Source: JALZVT01 sp964634815
GTDB taxonomy: Bacteria > Pseudomonadota > Gammaproteobacteria > Pseudomonadales > Azotimanducaceae
Assembly: GCA_964634815.1 (NCBI GenBank)
Contig: CAZWMD010000009.1
Span: 55,535-119,534 of the forward strand
Direction of reading: 5' to 3'
Length of the DNA stretch: 64,000 bases
In this document: one piece after another, positions 36,281 through 45,516 of the stretch
How positions within the stretch are numbered: position 1 is the stretch's first letter
Layout of the letters: each line of letters opens with the position of its first letter
Position numbers and translations under genes: made by a program
Notes under the pieces: model-generated
Told to the model about the DNA's origin: nothing
Databases searched by the model: none
What the model saw: the letters and a program-made list of their open reading frames with translations, nothing else

Positions 36281-37384
36281 CTACTGGACAATGGCCTGAT
36301 ACTCGATAGTCAGACTCGTGGGGCCAGAGACATCACCAAAGTTCACTTCAATGGTGTCGCCGGTTACGCCGGTGTTATCCACACCAGCAGGTAAAAGGTC
36401 GTCGTCAGCCTCTTCGCCCGCGGGCAAACCAACAACGGAAAGAGAATTTGAGGCGTACAAAAGCTCGCCAGGTACAGGATCGGTAACCACTAGCGACTGC
36501 GCAGAACCAGTACCAAAAAGCTCCACGAGTACGCGGTAGCTAACAACACTGCCAGGCACGACACTGCTGCCGCCAGAAGGGTCGGCGATATCAAAAGCAG
36601 TTTTGGTGATGGTGACGCCAACGTTGTTAACCAGATAGTCGTGACGATCAGCAAACAACGGATTGGCCAGGTTGTAGCTCAGACCTACCATCGCATCGAC
36701 AGTACCCGACCCATTCGAGCGATTGTCACCGAGACCGCTGAAGACATCACCGACCCCAGGAAAGCTCACCTGTGTTGGGTCATCAGTTCCTGCACCGGTG
36801 ACAATCGTTGTGGCCACAGCACGCAATTCGAGCAGCGCTGTTTCATCAACCGACACGCCAGGTGGAATGTCTGCAGTAACGTAAATCAAGAGAGATTCGT
36901 CGGGCACCAAGACTGGGTCATTGGTACCCGCGATGTACTCCTCATCACCGCCAGGGCCGGACTGGAAGCCAGCAATACCGTTGGATTCGAGATACAGGGT
37001 GTTAAAAACAGGGTCAAAGTCGTCACCGCCCAGCGCCGTCTGGCCAATCAGCCGAAAGGCTTCCGTGCCGTTACCCAGGTTAGTCAGCGTGTAGCTCTGA
37101 AGAGCCTCGATCTGTCCCGCAACAACTCCCACAGAACTGGCATCAGCGCTGATGACAGAGACTTCCAATAGCTCTTGAACAAAGAAGGTGTTGAGGCTGC
37201 TGGCAGTAAGGTCTGCGCCACCCAGGGTGTAACTCAGAGTGACGGTATTTGGGACTTCCTCGCCTGCGCCAGTTCCACCGGCCCAGGAAAGATCGGCGCA
37301 CAAACACACAAGCACGGCAAAGACCCACGCGATACAAAAGTGCGCTGGTCTATGAAATAGCCCTGTGTAAGCGGTGCTTTTCAC
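36281..37384 (-). CDS. Secreted DUF11-like protein (367 aa), first gene of the cluster
   Basis: Signal peptide (about 14-35, cleavage near LSWAG). The mature start AGTGAGEEVPNTVTLSYTLG matches the head pattern of the 451-residue neighbour. A long beta-rich middle follows, then a C-terminal DUF11-like domain (VTITKTAFDI, PGSVVSYRVLVELFGTG, LVVTDPVPGELLYASNSL). The start is GTG at 37384 with AAGGA four bases upstream. It is followed 81 bp later by the 182-residue protein. There is no anchor, sortase signal or catalytic motif. Probably the leading gene of a four-gene transcription unit. Confidence 0.75.
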   Translation of the reverse strand: MKSTAYTGLFHRPAHFCIAWVFAVLVCLCADLSWAGGTGAGEEVPNTVTLSYTLGGADLTASSLNTFFVQELLEVSVISADASSVGVVAGQIEALQSYTLTNLGNGTEAFRLIGQTALGGDDFDPVFNTLYLESNGIAGFQSGPGGDEEYIAGTNDPVLVPDESLLIYVTADIPPGVSVDETALLELRAVATTIVTGAGTDDPTQVSFPGVGDVFSGLGDNRSNGSGTVDAMVGLSYNLANPLFADRHDYLVNNVGVTITKTAFDIADPSGGSSVVPGSVVSYRVLVELFGTGSAQSLVVTDPVPGELLYASNSLSVVGLPAGEEADDDLLPAGVDNTGVTGDTIEVNFGDVSGPTSLTIEYQAIVQ

Positions 37385-37495
37385 GAGATCCTTATCGTTA
37401 TCAGTCGCGAACCGGAAGGTTCGGGTACATCCACAGGAGCCACATCGTGTGGTCCTTTAGAAGCTCGGGGGACTGTAGATAAGGGCAGCAACGGA

Positions 37496-37521
37496 GTGCG
37501 TGACGGGACGCACAGTGTCAA
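37496..37521 (-). promoter_or_regulatory. Candidate promoter element with inverted repeat upstream of the DUF11 cluster
   Basis: On the minus strand a perfect TTGACA (37516-37521) is followed two bases later by the inverted repeat GTGCGT-CCCGTC-ACGCAC (37496-37513). The repeat would fall in the spacer between -35 and -10, where a repressor or activator often binds. A good -10 hexamer at 16-18 bp is not evident, which would fit an activator-dependent promoter. It lies about 110-140 bp upstream of the first cluster gene. Confidence 0.35.
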
Positions 37522-37646
37522 TGCATCGTTGCCAAAAGCGGCGCACTGCGCCAATTTTTGCGGGATTAGGTCACGCTTACTGCATGAGCCAGACAAAGGG
37601 TGACCCAGTCGAGGTTAACCCTGAGAAGTCGCCGGGTTAAGGTTTA

Positions 37647-37874
37647 CTAGGGGTCATCTGAAGTACGCAGGGTCGTACTTTGTGTTTCGGGATCGAACCA
37701 GATTTCCGCGTCTCCATTCTTTAGCAGTTGGCGCACAGCCAGTCGTTTTGCCTGGAGTGTCAGAGCGTCGTGACCTTCGCGAAAATCACCATAATCCGTG
37801 CCCTCACGCAGCACGTAGTCATCAACAACGCCGTTTAGCGCCTCATCTGAGAGCTCTTGATAGGGTATCTTCAT
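37647..37874 (-). CDS. UPF0270 family protein (YheU-like)
   Basis: A 75-residue protein matching the small UPF0270/YheU family: MKIPYQELSDEALNGVVDDY, then VLREGTDYGDFREGHDALTL, then a basic helix (AKRLAVRQLLKNGDAEIWFD). Function in the family is not known. ATG at 37874. It is separated by 262 bp from the DUF11 cluster downstream and diverges from the response regulator 279 bp away. Confidence 0.88.
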   Translation of the reverse strand: MKIPYQELSDEALNGVVDDYVLREGTDYGDFREGHDALTLQAKRLAVRQLLKNGDAEIWFDPETQSTTLRTSDDP

Positions 37875-38103
37875 TTATAGACGTACTTGTATGGGCTTAA
37901 TGGCCAAGGGGCTAGTATATCGCCCCATTTCTGCCAGATTCGGTGTTTAATGGTACAGGTCGCAAATGGCCCCACAGGCCGGGCGAAGCTCATGTCGAAC
38001 ATCTAAGGGTGTGAAATGCTCCGCAGCTATCCATAATAGGCTTGTCTAATATTCTGAGTTGTACGGCAGGTTCTGCTGTACTCGAAATTCACGGGGTTAG
38101 CGG

Positions 38104-38151
38104 CCAATACCACAAGGATTGGTTCGCCCCCGTTCCAACAGGATTGGGAAC
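38104..38151 (+). promoter_or_regulatory. Nested inverted repeats over the response-regulator ribosome site
   Basis: CCAAT (38104-38108) pairs with ATTGG (38118-38122), and GTTCC (38132-38136) pairs with GGAAC (38147-38151). The second stem includes the GGGAA ribosome site just upstream of the ATG at 38154, so the leader mRNA could hide the start. The stems are short and may be chance. Confidence 0.25.
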
Positions 38152-38153
38152 TC

Positions 38154-38861
38154 ATGTCAGAACAAGATCACATACTGGTAGTCGAAGACGAGCCAATAAC
38201 CCGAGAACAGCTCGTGGCGTACTTCGAAGAAGAAGGCTTCAAGGTAACCTCTACCGGTTCAGGCGACGAGGTTCTGCCGCTTGTACAAAATTCCGACATT
38301 ATCCTGGTATTGCTGGATATCAAGCTGCCTGGAAAGGACGGCCTGACACTAACCCGGGAGATTCGGGTTCAATCAGATCTCGGCATCATTCTGGTCACGA
38401 GCAAGCAAGAACAGATCGATCGCATCCTCGGTCTTGAGAGCGGTGCAGATGATTACGTAACCAAACCGTTTGACCCTCGAGAGCTATTGAGCCGTTCACG
38501 CAACCTTATCCGGCGTGTACAGCTGCAGCAGAAACAGCGCAAGAAAAACCATCTACGCACCTTCGATGGCTGGACTCTCGATCTGAACAAGCGCGAGCTG
38601 ACATCCCCGGAAAACGAAAAGCAAACACTGTCCGCTGGCGAATACCAGTTACTACTGGCATTTATGGAACAAGCGGGCGAAGTAATGAATCGGGACCAAC
38701 TGATGAACCGAATCCGCAACCGCGAGTGGTTCCCGGATGATCGCTACATCGACGTACTTGTTGGGCAGCTACGGAAAAAACTGGGTGAGAAGGCCGCTAA
38801 CGCCAAGATTATCTCAACCATCCACGGCACCGGCTATCTGTTCACACCAGAAGTGGCATAA
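38154..38861 (+). CDS. OmpR-family response regulator, TorR/ArcA-like
   Basis: 235 residues. Receiver domain: acidic pair ED at 11-12, phospho-acceptor Asp55 in LLDIKLP, Thr/Ser switch in LVTSK, and Lys in YVTKPFDPREL. A winged-helix DNA-binding domain (about 135-232; RELTSPENEKQTLSAGEYQLL, RYIDVLVGQLRKKLG, IHGTGYLF) follows. Its wording is closest to TorR and ArcA. The next gene, 145 bp downstream on the same strand, is a hybrid kinase with its own HPt domain, as TorS and ArcB have, so it is the probable phosphodonor (inference). Regulon unknown. Confidence 0.9.
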   Translation: MSEQDHILVVEDEPITREQLVAYFEEEGFKVTSTGSGDEVLPLVQNSDIILVLLDIKLPGKDGLTLTREIRVQSDLGIILVTSKQEQIDRILGLESGADDYVTKPFDPRELLSRSRNLIRRVQLQQKQRKKNHLRTFDGWTLDLNKRELTSPENEKQTLSAGEYQLLLAFMEQAGEVMNRDQLMNRIRNREWFPDDRYIDVLVGQLRKKLGEKAANAKIISTIHGTGYLFTPEVA

Positions 38862-39006
38862 ACTTAGGCCAAGGACGAGTAATACGCCAAGCGCACATTG
38901 CGCAATTTAATAGACGTATTACCAGAACTTTGACCCCTTGGCGCCTAACTGCATCGGACCCTCGAAGGCAGGTCTCGTCCAAGGGTTCCCGAGACGACGT
39001 TAGGCC

Positions 39007-42000
39007 ATGGCTCAAGCAGAACACACGTTGATCTACGAGAGCGCATCTACCCTGGTGCGCCGCCGCACGGCGGACGCTTCCCGCGATGGCATAAATGCTA
39101 TTTCGGGACCAGACAGCACTGTGATCAGCAAATCGCTGAAACCCCACGCCGCCACTCCGACGGCGATCTCTCGCTACTACCACGAATTCACCGTCAATCA
39201 GTCTTTGACGTCAAACTACGTGTGTCGCGCACTCAGTTTCGATGAGCGCCTGCCAGAGATAACGCTAGAGGACACCGGCGGTGTCGCGCTGAAACTTCTG
39301 ATAAAGCGCAACGATCTCGACTGGGAGGACAAGCTACATATCGCAACCGAACTGTGCCGAGCCGTCCAGTCTATTCACGACGAAGGTGCCGTACATCGCG
39401 ATCTGAATCCAGCCAATGTCATCGTTAACCTGGGTACCGAAAGCCTGAAGCTGATAGATTTTGGCCTGGCGACTCTTGCATCTCGGGAATACAGCGAGGT
39501 AGAGGCAGGTCAGCTGACCGGCACTCTGCCCTACATTTCTCCCGAGCAAACGGGTCGAGTGAATCGACTAATCGATTACCGTACCGACCTTTACTCTCTG
39601 GGAGCAACCCTGTACGAACTCTTCGCCGGTGCTCCCCCCTTCGTTAACACCGATCCACTCGAACTCATCCACAGCCACATCGCCCGCACACCCGCACGTC
39701 TTTCAAGTCTCAAAGAAGACCTGCCGCGCTGGCTTTCGGATATCGTGCAAAAGTTACTGGCCAAGCAACCTGAAGATCGCTATCAAACCGCTGAGGCCGC
39801 CCGGGCAGACATAGAACTTGGCGCCGCCACCGTCTCACAAGCGCCGGGTGACGATGTTGTGCCATTTGTACTGGGCCGGACAGACTCAAAAGGTCAGCTC
39901 ACTCTGCCACGTAAGGTTTATGGTCGAGAGCAAGAAGTTGCCAAACTCGAAGAACTCTCGGTACGTGCAGGAGACGGCGAGTCTTTGATTGTCCAATTGA
40001 TTGGCGCTCAAGGTATCGGCAAACAAAGCCTGACCAAGATGTTTGCTGCCCAGTTTCGCCAAAATGGTGGGCTATCAGCGACTCTGGATGCATCGCGAGA
40101 TAATGAGGGCCGCCAGGAAGGACAACCAAAGGGTGCGCTGGATATCGCGCGTCAGCTATTGCGACAGGTGTTATCCCGAGACGACGAAAGCTCAAATGCT
40201 TATCTGACCAGACTAAGAAACCTCGGCGAAGATGCCGTCGAAGCGCTGCGCAATCAAATCCCAGAACTGGCGATGGTTTTCCAGCAGCCCATGCATCAGA
40301 ACGCCGAGCCTGCTGACCAGGTACTGCAATCTCTTCTCAAATCGTTGTCGCCCATAAGCCTGCTGATTGTGCTGGAGCAACCCCAGCGTTGGGATCGCAG
40401 CGACCTGCGGGAGCTCATCGACGATCTGATGTCGCTCAACAATGTGATTATCATATTGTCGATGGAATCGGCCGCGGACCTCGATATCGACGCCTACCGC
40501 CTGCGCACTACCCATATCGAGCTTGCCCCTCTGGGCAGACCTGCAGTAAGGCTGTTACTGGCCGAGATGTTTTCTCACACCGAGGCAAAGGTGCGAGAGC
40601 TTGCGCAAGAAATCCATGACAAAACCGAGGGCTATCCAAGTCAGGTGATCAGCCTGCTCTACGAATTGCATGCAAAACGCGCCGTATTTTATGACCCTCT
40701 CGATGGCGGCTGGTCATGGCAAATTGATGCCATCCGGAGTCACTATTTCACTGACAATTCGGTAGAACGGATATCTAACCTGCTATCCCGCATGCCAGAA
40801 CGGACTCTTGAATTACTGCGTATCGCGGCCTGTCTCGGCAACAACTTCAATGCTGCAGCACTATCGCAGTTGTCTCTGACCGAACACAGTGATGAAGCTG
40901 ATGTTGCCAAAGAACTCAACTATGCCCTGAATCTGGGGGTGGTGGCGAATAAACAGGCCAGCTTCGATGATGGCCCGCTCTATCGTTTCGCCCATACCGA
41001 TATTCGCGCCCGAATCTATGCCGACATGGGCGATGCCGAGAAATCTCGATTACACCGCGGCATCGCTGATCACCTGATGTCTCGCTCCGCAGCGATCTCC
41101 AATCCATCAAATCAGACTGTGCGTCTTGAAGGCGAACGACTGATCCTCATGGCGGAGCACATGAACGCTGCAACCAACCCTCTGGTTGCTGACGCTGAGG
41201 CGTTGAATCAGGTTGCTTATCACAACCTGCTGGCGGCCAAAGAACTGTTGCGCCAGCAAGACTATCGAGCCGCCTTCAACATGGCGCACACCGCATTGCG
41301 ACTTTATTTGCGCGGTGATCTGGAGGCTTCACTACTCAATCAGGAGCTAACCCTGTGTGCCGCAGAGGCCGCTTTTCTGTGCCCAGACTTTGACCAGCTG
41401 GAACGCCTGCTTGCCGAATCTGTTAGCAGCAACCTTACTCTTGATGAGTTCGGCATACGCATGGACTATGCCAGAAACAGACTCAGCGAAGGCCAGGAGC
41501 AAGCGCTTTCCTCAATCAGGCAGCTCAGCCCGCTGCCCGCAGCCTCACGGTTTGCACCAACGGTACAGCCGCTGGCTCATGACCAGACCATCAAGAGTTG
41601 TACCGACGCCGAGTTCCAACAGCGCGCCAGGTTATGCGCCTACGCCCTGCCCCTTGCGTTGCAGCTCGGCGACGACACTCTGATCAAACTGGCGGCTCGT
41701 ATAAATGAACAAGCTGCAAATAGTGCTGGTTATTGTCCTGAAATCAGCTATCTACTCGCCGTTCAAGCTACGTGGGAGCATCACAAAGGCCATCACGAGA
41801 AAGCCGAAGTATTGGCAAATTCTGCTCGTGAACTCGCCAGCCACTGGTCGAACAATCAGTTTTCGATCAGAGCACGTGCAACCCTTTATGGCCTCTACGA
41901 TGGCTGGGTTGCACCCTTTGATACCAGTCTATCGATGTTAGGCGATGCCGTACGCGAATCTATCGCGCTTCGTGATTATGAATTCGCAGGCCTGGCTGTG

Positions 42001-45000
42001 AATTGGTTTGCATCTAACGCGGTGCTACGTGGCATGGATCTGACATCGCTGGGTCGTCGTCTGTCGCTGCATGTTGATCAGCTAAGCGACTACGGCAATC
42101 TGTCGAACGTCAATGTCGTCAGATACATTTCAGGCATGATCGATAGCTATGTTGGTCTTGAGCGAGGGTCAACAGAAGTAACCACAACAGGCAACATCGA
42201 GCCGATTCCGGAATCTCTCCCTCGGCTCGATAACCCAATGGATCGGCTGGCAATAGGCACGCTTTACGTACATCGTGTTTATTTTGCGGTGGTCTTTAAT
42301 GACTATCATGGCGCTCAGGATGCCGTAGAACGCGCGCAGGAATACATGCCATCGCTCATTGGCTCACCGTTACACATTACCCTTACCTTCTGTGAAGCTC
42401 TGATCGCTTTCCAAATCGGTTCTCGCAGAAAAACCAAGAGAGATAGCTTTCGGCTTCACAAACTTGTTCCGGCGTTAAGAGCAGGCCAAAAAGAACCTCG
42501 AAAACAACTTGCAACGCTGAAAAGCTGGGCAAAAAATACACCTTTTGCAGTACCCAAAACCACACTGGTTGAAGCGGAGTTACTCTGGCATCGCGGCGAG
42601 CACAATGAGGCACTTGAGTACTACGAGCGCTCTGCATCGCAGGCACGAGACCTTGGGCTGGTTAATGATGAAGCCATCGCGTACGAGCTTGCGACCAGAC
42701 GCTGTGATGAGCGTGGTCGCCGAGACTTCACAAAGCTCTTTGCGCGCAGCGCCCATCAGGCCTACACACGCTGGGGTGCGGTTGCAAAGATCGATGCCCT
42801 GGAAGAAGAGTACCGCAGCCTGCTGCGGGAAATGGGTGAGGGTCACAGCAAACTAAGCCTTGCTGATCTTGCAGACTTGACCGTCCGCGATTTCCAAAGC
42901 CATTCGCACACCTATCACTCCCACGAATTTAACGAACGACTACTCGATACAACCACTGTGCTTCGGGCGGCCCAAGCATTGTCCGGCGAAATTATGCTGG
43001 ATCAGGTGCTCGAGAAGCTCTTGCGCTTGACCCTCGAACACGCGGGAGCCCAAAAGGCAGCGATGCTGCTCACTACCGATAATCGGCTCTACCTGGAAGC
43101 TGTTGCTGCTGTTGATGGCGGTGAGACGCGACGCATCAATCCACCCATACCCATGGAAGCATCAACAGAAGTGCCGCTGTCAATTATCCAGTTTGTCAGC
43201 CGTACCAAACAGGTTCTCGTACTGGGTGACGCCACCCAAGAGGATGTGTTCACTCAAGATCCCTATGTGGTGCGCGGTAAACCGCTCTCCGTTCTCTGTC
43301 TGCCGATTTTGCATCGCGGCGAACTCACGGGCGTGCTCTACGTAGAACATCGCTGGCTCTCAAACGTGTTTACGGAACAACGCGTTGAAGTACTCAACCT
43401 GTTGTCATCCCAGGCCGCTATCTCTATTGAGAACGCGCGGTTATATGGCGACCTGCAAGGAGCCAGAGACGACTATCGCGCCCTTTATGACAGCGCCATA
43501 GAAGGTCTTTTTAGAATATCCGGACAAGGCACACTGATTCGCGCCAACCCTACACTTGCTGAGCTTCTTGGTTTTGACAGTGTAGATGGCTTGTTACTCG
43601 AATATCGCGAACTTCTTGATCGCGTGTTTCTTGAGCGCGAAAAAGCTCAGGAGTTTTTGTCTAAACTCGACGAAAACTCGCAAGTGACAGCCTTCGAAGC
43701 CAAAGCACTGACTCGCGATGGTCGAGAATTTTGGATGTCAATCGCTGCGCGGATCACCGATGACAAAGATGACGGCGAGTTTATTGATGGTTCTATAATT
43801 GATATCACCGCGCGAATCGAGAGCGAACAGGCAGAGAAGCAACGACAGATTGCAGAAGCAGCTACTCAGGCCAAAAGTGAATTCCTCGCGAACATGAGCC
43901 ACGAGATCCGCACACCAATGAACGCAATCATTGGCTTTTCAGAGCTGACTCTGGATACCGAACTGGATAGAGCGCAGCGAGAGTACATAAGCTCAATTCG
44001 CCGAGCCTCAGAATCACTTCTTAATATCGTTAACGATGTGCTCGACTTTTCCAAGATCGAGGCTGGAAAACTGGATCTGGAATCGGTGCCTTTTGAGCTC
44101 GACTCTATGCTGGAAGAACTAGAGCGATTGTTTCGCACCGAGTTTCGCAAGAAAAACATACAACTGGTAATTTCAAACAAGGCAGATAGACACCCTGATT
44201 TTCCAGAAAACTCTGTGGTACTGGGCGATTCACTGCGCTTGCAACAAGTGCTGGTTAATCTTGTAGGTAACGCCCTGAAGTTCACTACTGAAGGACAGAT
44301 CGCTGTTGAAGTAGAAGTCGATCGTACCTTTGTCCTGCCCACCGGTGAACCACAGATCGTATTGTGTTTTGCAGTGACAGACACCGGCATCGGAATCGAT
44401 GAAGATCAGCAATCCAGACTGTTCGAATCTTTTGAGCAGGCGGAATCCTCCACGACTCGAAACTATGGCGGCACAGGACTCGGATTGACAATTTGTCGGC
44501 GCCTGGTCGATATGATGAAGGGCGAAATCACGGTGAGCTCCACTGTCGGTGAAGGTAGCCGATTCGAATTCACGGCTCAGGTAGGTTACGCCAAAGGCGA
44601 AATAGAAGTGGTTCAACGGCGCGCAATGACACGCGATCGCTCGAGCCAACTGTTCCAGGACAAGCGGGTTTTGCTTGCAGAGGACAATCCGATCAACCAG
44701 CAACTTGCACTGGCCTTTCTACAGCGGGCCGGGGCAAGTGTTGAAATCGCTGAAACAGGCAGACAGGCGGTCGCCCGGGCGGTCGCAAACACCTATGACG
44801 TTATCCTGATGGATATCCGTATGCCGGAGATGGATGGGCTGGAGGCGACAGCCGAGTTACGCAAGCAAGGTCTTTTAGTACCGATCATCGCCGTCTCCGC
44901 TGATGCTATTGGCGAGCGGCGCAGTCGTGCTCTTGAGGCTGGTTGCAACGGTTACGTCACCAAGCCAATAGACTTCGATACTCTGGTGTCCGAGTGCAGT

Positions 45001-45516
45001 GAGCACATGGGGCTTACTCTGGAAACCGAAGAATCACCTCGCAGACGAGCAACAGACACCGCGCAGGACCAGGACGAAAACGTCGCTCTGTTGAAACGAG
45101 TACCCGGTATCGACGTTGGACTTGCGATCAAGAATCACAATGACAACGTGAAACTCATGCTCAAACTCATGGGCGACTTTGGTACCTACTATGGTGATGC
45201 AGGTCCAAAAATCCGGACATTCTTACTCAATGGAGAATGGGAAGAAGCAGAACGTCTGGCTCACAACCTGCGAGGCGTTGCAGGCTCCTTTGGCGCGACT
45301 GATCTGCAAGAAGCCGCAAAGGTTCTTGAACTAGCACTTGTACGCGAAGATGGAAGCGACGAGTTACCTGGCGCACCGGGCGGTAAAATGGAAGAAGAAA
45401 CCTCCAAGAACCTGTTGGGTCTCGCACAGAGTTTTGAAGTTGCGTTAAATGAGGTATTGGAAGGCGCAGAAGCGCTGGCAAGCAAGGAAGTAAGGCTGCG
45501 CGAAGGCGACGCCTAA
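39007..45516 (+). CDS. Ser/Thr kinase - AAA ATPase - GAF/PAS - hybrid histidine kinase - HPt
   Basis: 2169 residues. Protein kinase domain (about 8-275) with HRDLNPAN (130-137; catalytic Asp132), IDFG (Asp151) and GTLPYISPEQTGRVN. A YGRE-type AAA ATPase (from 303; P-loop GAQGIGKQ with Lys339) comes next. A long helical repeat region (about 620-1300) follows, then GAF (1312-1478), PAS (1488-1610), HisKA (His1632 in MSHEIRTPMN), HATPase (VNLVGNALKF near 1748; GTGLGL), receiver (Asp1936 in LMDIRMPEMDG) and HPt (His2086 in AHNLRGVAGSFG). This architecture is a known family of trifunctional kinases. The whole relay chain is intact, and the adjacent TorR-like regulator is the likely output. Cytoplasmic; no membrane helix seen. 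Signal unknown. Its stop overlaps the convergent ttcA stop in CTAA. Confidence 0.92.
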   Translation: MAQAEHTLIYESASTLVRRRTADASRDGINAISGPDSTVISKSLKPHAATPTAISRYYHEFTVNQSLTSNYVCRALSFDERLPEITLEDTGGVALKLLIKRNDLDWEDKLHIATELCRAVQSIHDEGAVHRDLNPANVIVNLGTESLKLIDFGLATLASREYSEVEAGQLTGTLPYISPEQTGRVNRLIDYRTDLYSLGATLYELFAGAPPFVNTDPLELIHSHIARTPARLSSLKEDLPRWLSDIVQKLLAKQPEDRYQTAEAARADIELGAATVSQAPGDDVVPFVLGRTDSKGQLTLPRKVYGREQEVAKLEELSVRAGDGESLIVQLIGAQGIGKQSLTKMFAAQFRQNGGLSATLDASRDNEGRQEGQPKGALDIARQLLRQVLSRDDESSNAYLTRLRNLGEDAVEALRNQIPELAMVFQQPMHQNAEPADQVLQSLLKSLSPISLLIVLEQPQRWDRSDLRELIDDLMSLNNVIIILSMESAADLDIDAYRLRTTHIELAPLGRPAVRLLLAEMFSHTEAKVRELAQEIHDKTEGYPSQVISLLYELHAKRAVFYDPLDGGWSWQIDAIRSHYFTDNSVERISNLLSRMPERTLELLRIAACLGNNFNAAALSQLSLTEHSDEADVAKELNYALNLGVVANKQASFDDGPLYRFAHTDIRARIYADMGDAEKSRLHRGIADHLMSRSAAISNPSNQTVRLEGERLILMAEHMNAATNPLVADAEALNQVAYHNLLAAKELLRQQDYRAAFNMAHTALRLYLRGDLEASLLNQELTLCAAEAAFLCPDFDQLERLLAESVSSNLTLDEFGIRMDYARNRLSEGQEQALSSIRQLSPLPAASRFAPTVQPLAHDQTIKSCTDAEFQQRARLCAYALPLALQLGDDTLIKLAARINEQAANSAGYCPEISYLLAVQATWEHHKGHHEKAEVLANSARELASHWSNNQFSIRARATLYGLYDGWVAPFDTSLSMLGDAVRESIALRDYEFAGLAVNWFASNAVLRGMDLTSLGRRLSLHVDQLSDYGNLSNVNVVRYISGMIDSYVGLERGSTEVTTTGNIEPIPESLPRLDNPMDRLAIGTLYVHRVYFAVVFNDYHGAQDAVERAQEYMPSLIGSPLHITLTFCEALIAFQIGSRRKTKRDSFRLHKLVPALRAGQKEPRKQLATLKSWAKNTPFAVPKTTLVEAELLWHRGEHNEALEYYERSASQARDLGLVNDEAIAYELATRRCDERGRRDFTKLFARSAHQAYTRWGAVAKIDALEEEYRSLLREMGEGHSKLSLADLADLTVRDFQSHSHTYHSHEFNERLLDTTTVLRAAQALSGEIMLDQVLEKLLRLTLEHAGAQKAAMLLTTDNRLYLEAVAAVDGGETRRINPPIPMEASTEVPLSIIQFVSRTKQVLVLGDATQEDVFTQDPYVVRGKPLSVLCLPILHRGELTGVLYVEHRWLSNVFTEQRVEVLNLLSSQAAISIENARLYGDLQGARDDYRALYDSAIEGLFRISGQGTLIRANPTLAELLGFDSVDGLLLEYRELLDRVFLEREKAQEFLSKLDENSQVTAFEAKALTRDGREFWMSIAARITDDKDDGEFIDGSIIDITARIESEQAEKQRQIAEAATQAKSEFLANMSHEIRTPMNAIIGFSELTLDTELDRAQREYISSIRRASESLLNIVNDVLDFSKIEAGKLDLESVPFELDSMLEELERLFRTEFRKKNIQLVISNKADRHPDFPENSVVLGDSLRLQQVLVNLVGNALKFTTEGQIAVEVEVDRTFVLPTGEPQIVLCFAVTDTGIGIDEDQQSRLFESFEQAESSTTRNYGGTGLGLTICRRLVDMMKGEITVSSTVGEGSRFEFTAQVGYAKGEIEVVQRRAMTRDRSSQLFQDKRVLLAEDNPINQQLALAFLQRAGASVEIAETGRQAVARAVANTYDVILMDIRMPEMDGLEATAELRKQGLLVPIIAVSADAIGERRSRALEAGCNGYVTKPIDFDTLVSECSEHMGLTLETEESPRRRATDTAQDQDENVALLKRVPGIDVGLAIKNHNDNVKLMLKLMGDFGTYYGDAGPKIRTFLLNGEWEEAERLAHNLRGVAGSFGATDLQEAAKVLELALVREDGSDELPGAPGGKMEEETSKNLLGLAQSFEVALNEVLEGAEALASKEVRLREGDA

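Noticed and set aside
37385..37646. Possible cyclic di-GMP riboswitch upstream of the DUF11 cluster
   Set aside because: GC-rich inverted repeats are present, but the conserved internal loop and tetraloop-receptor segments of the known classes could not be found by eye.
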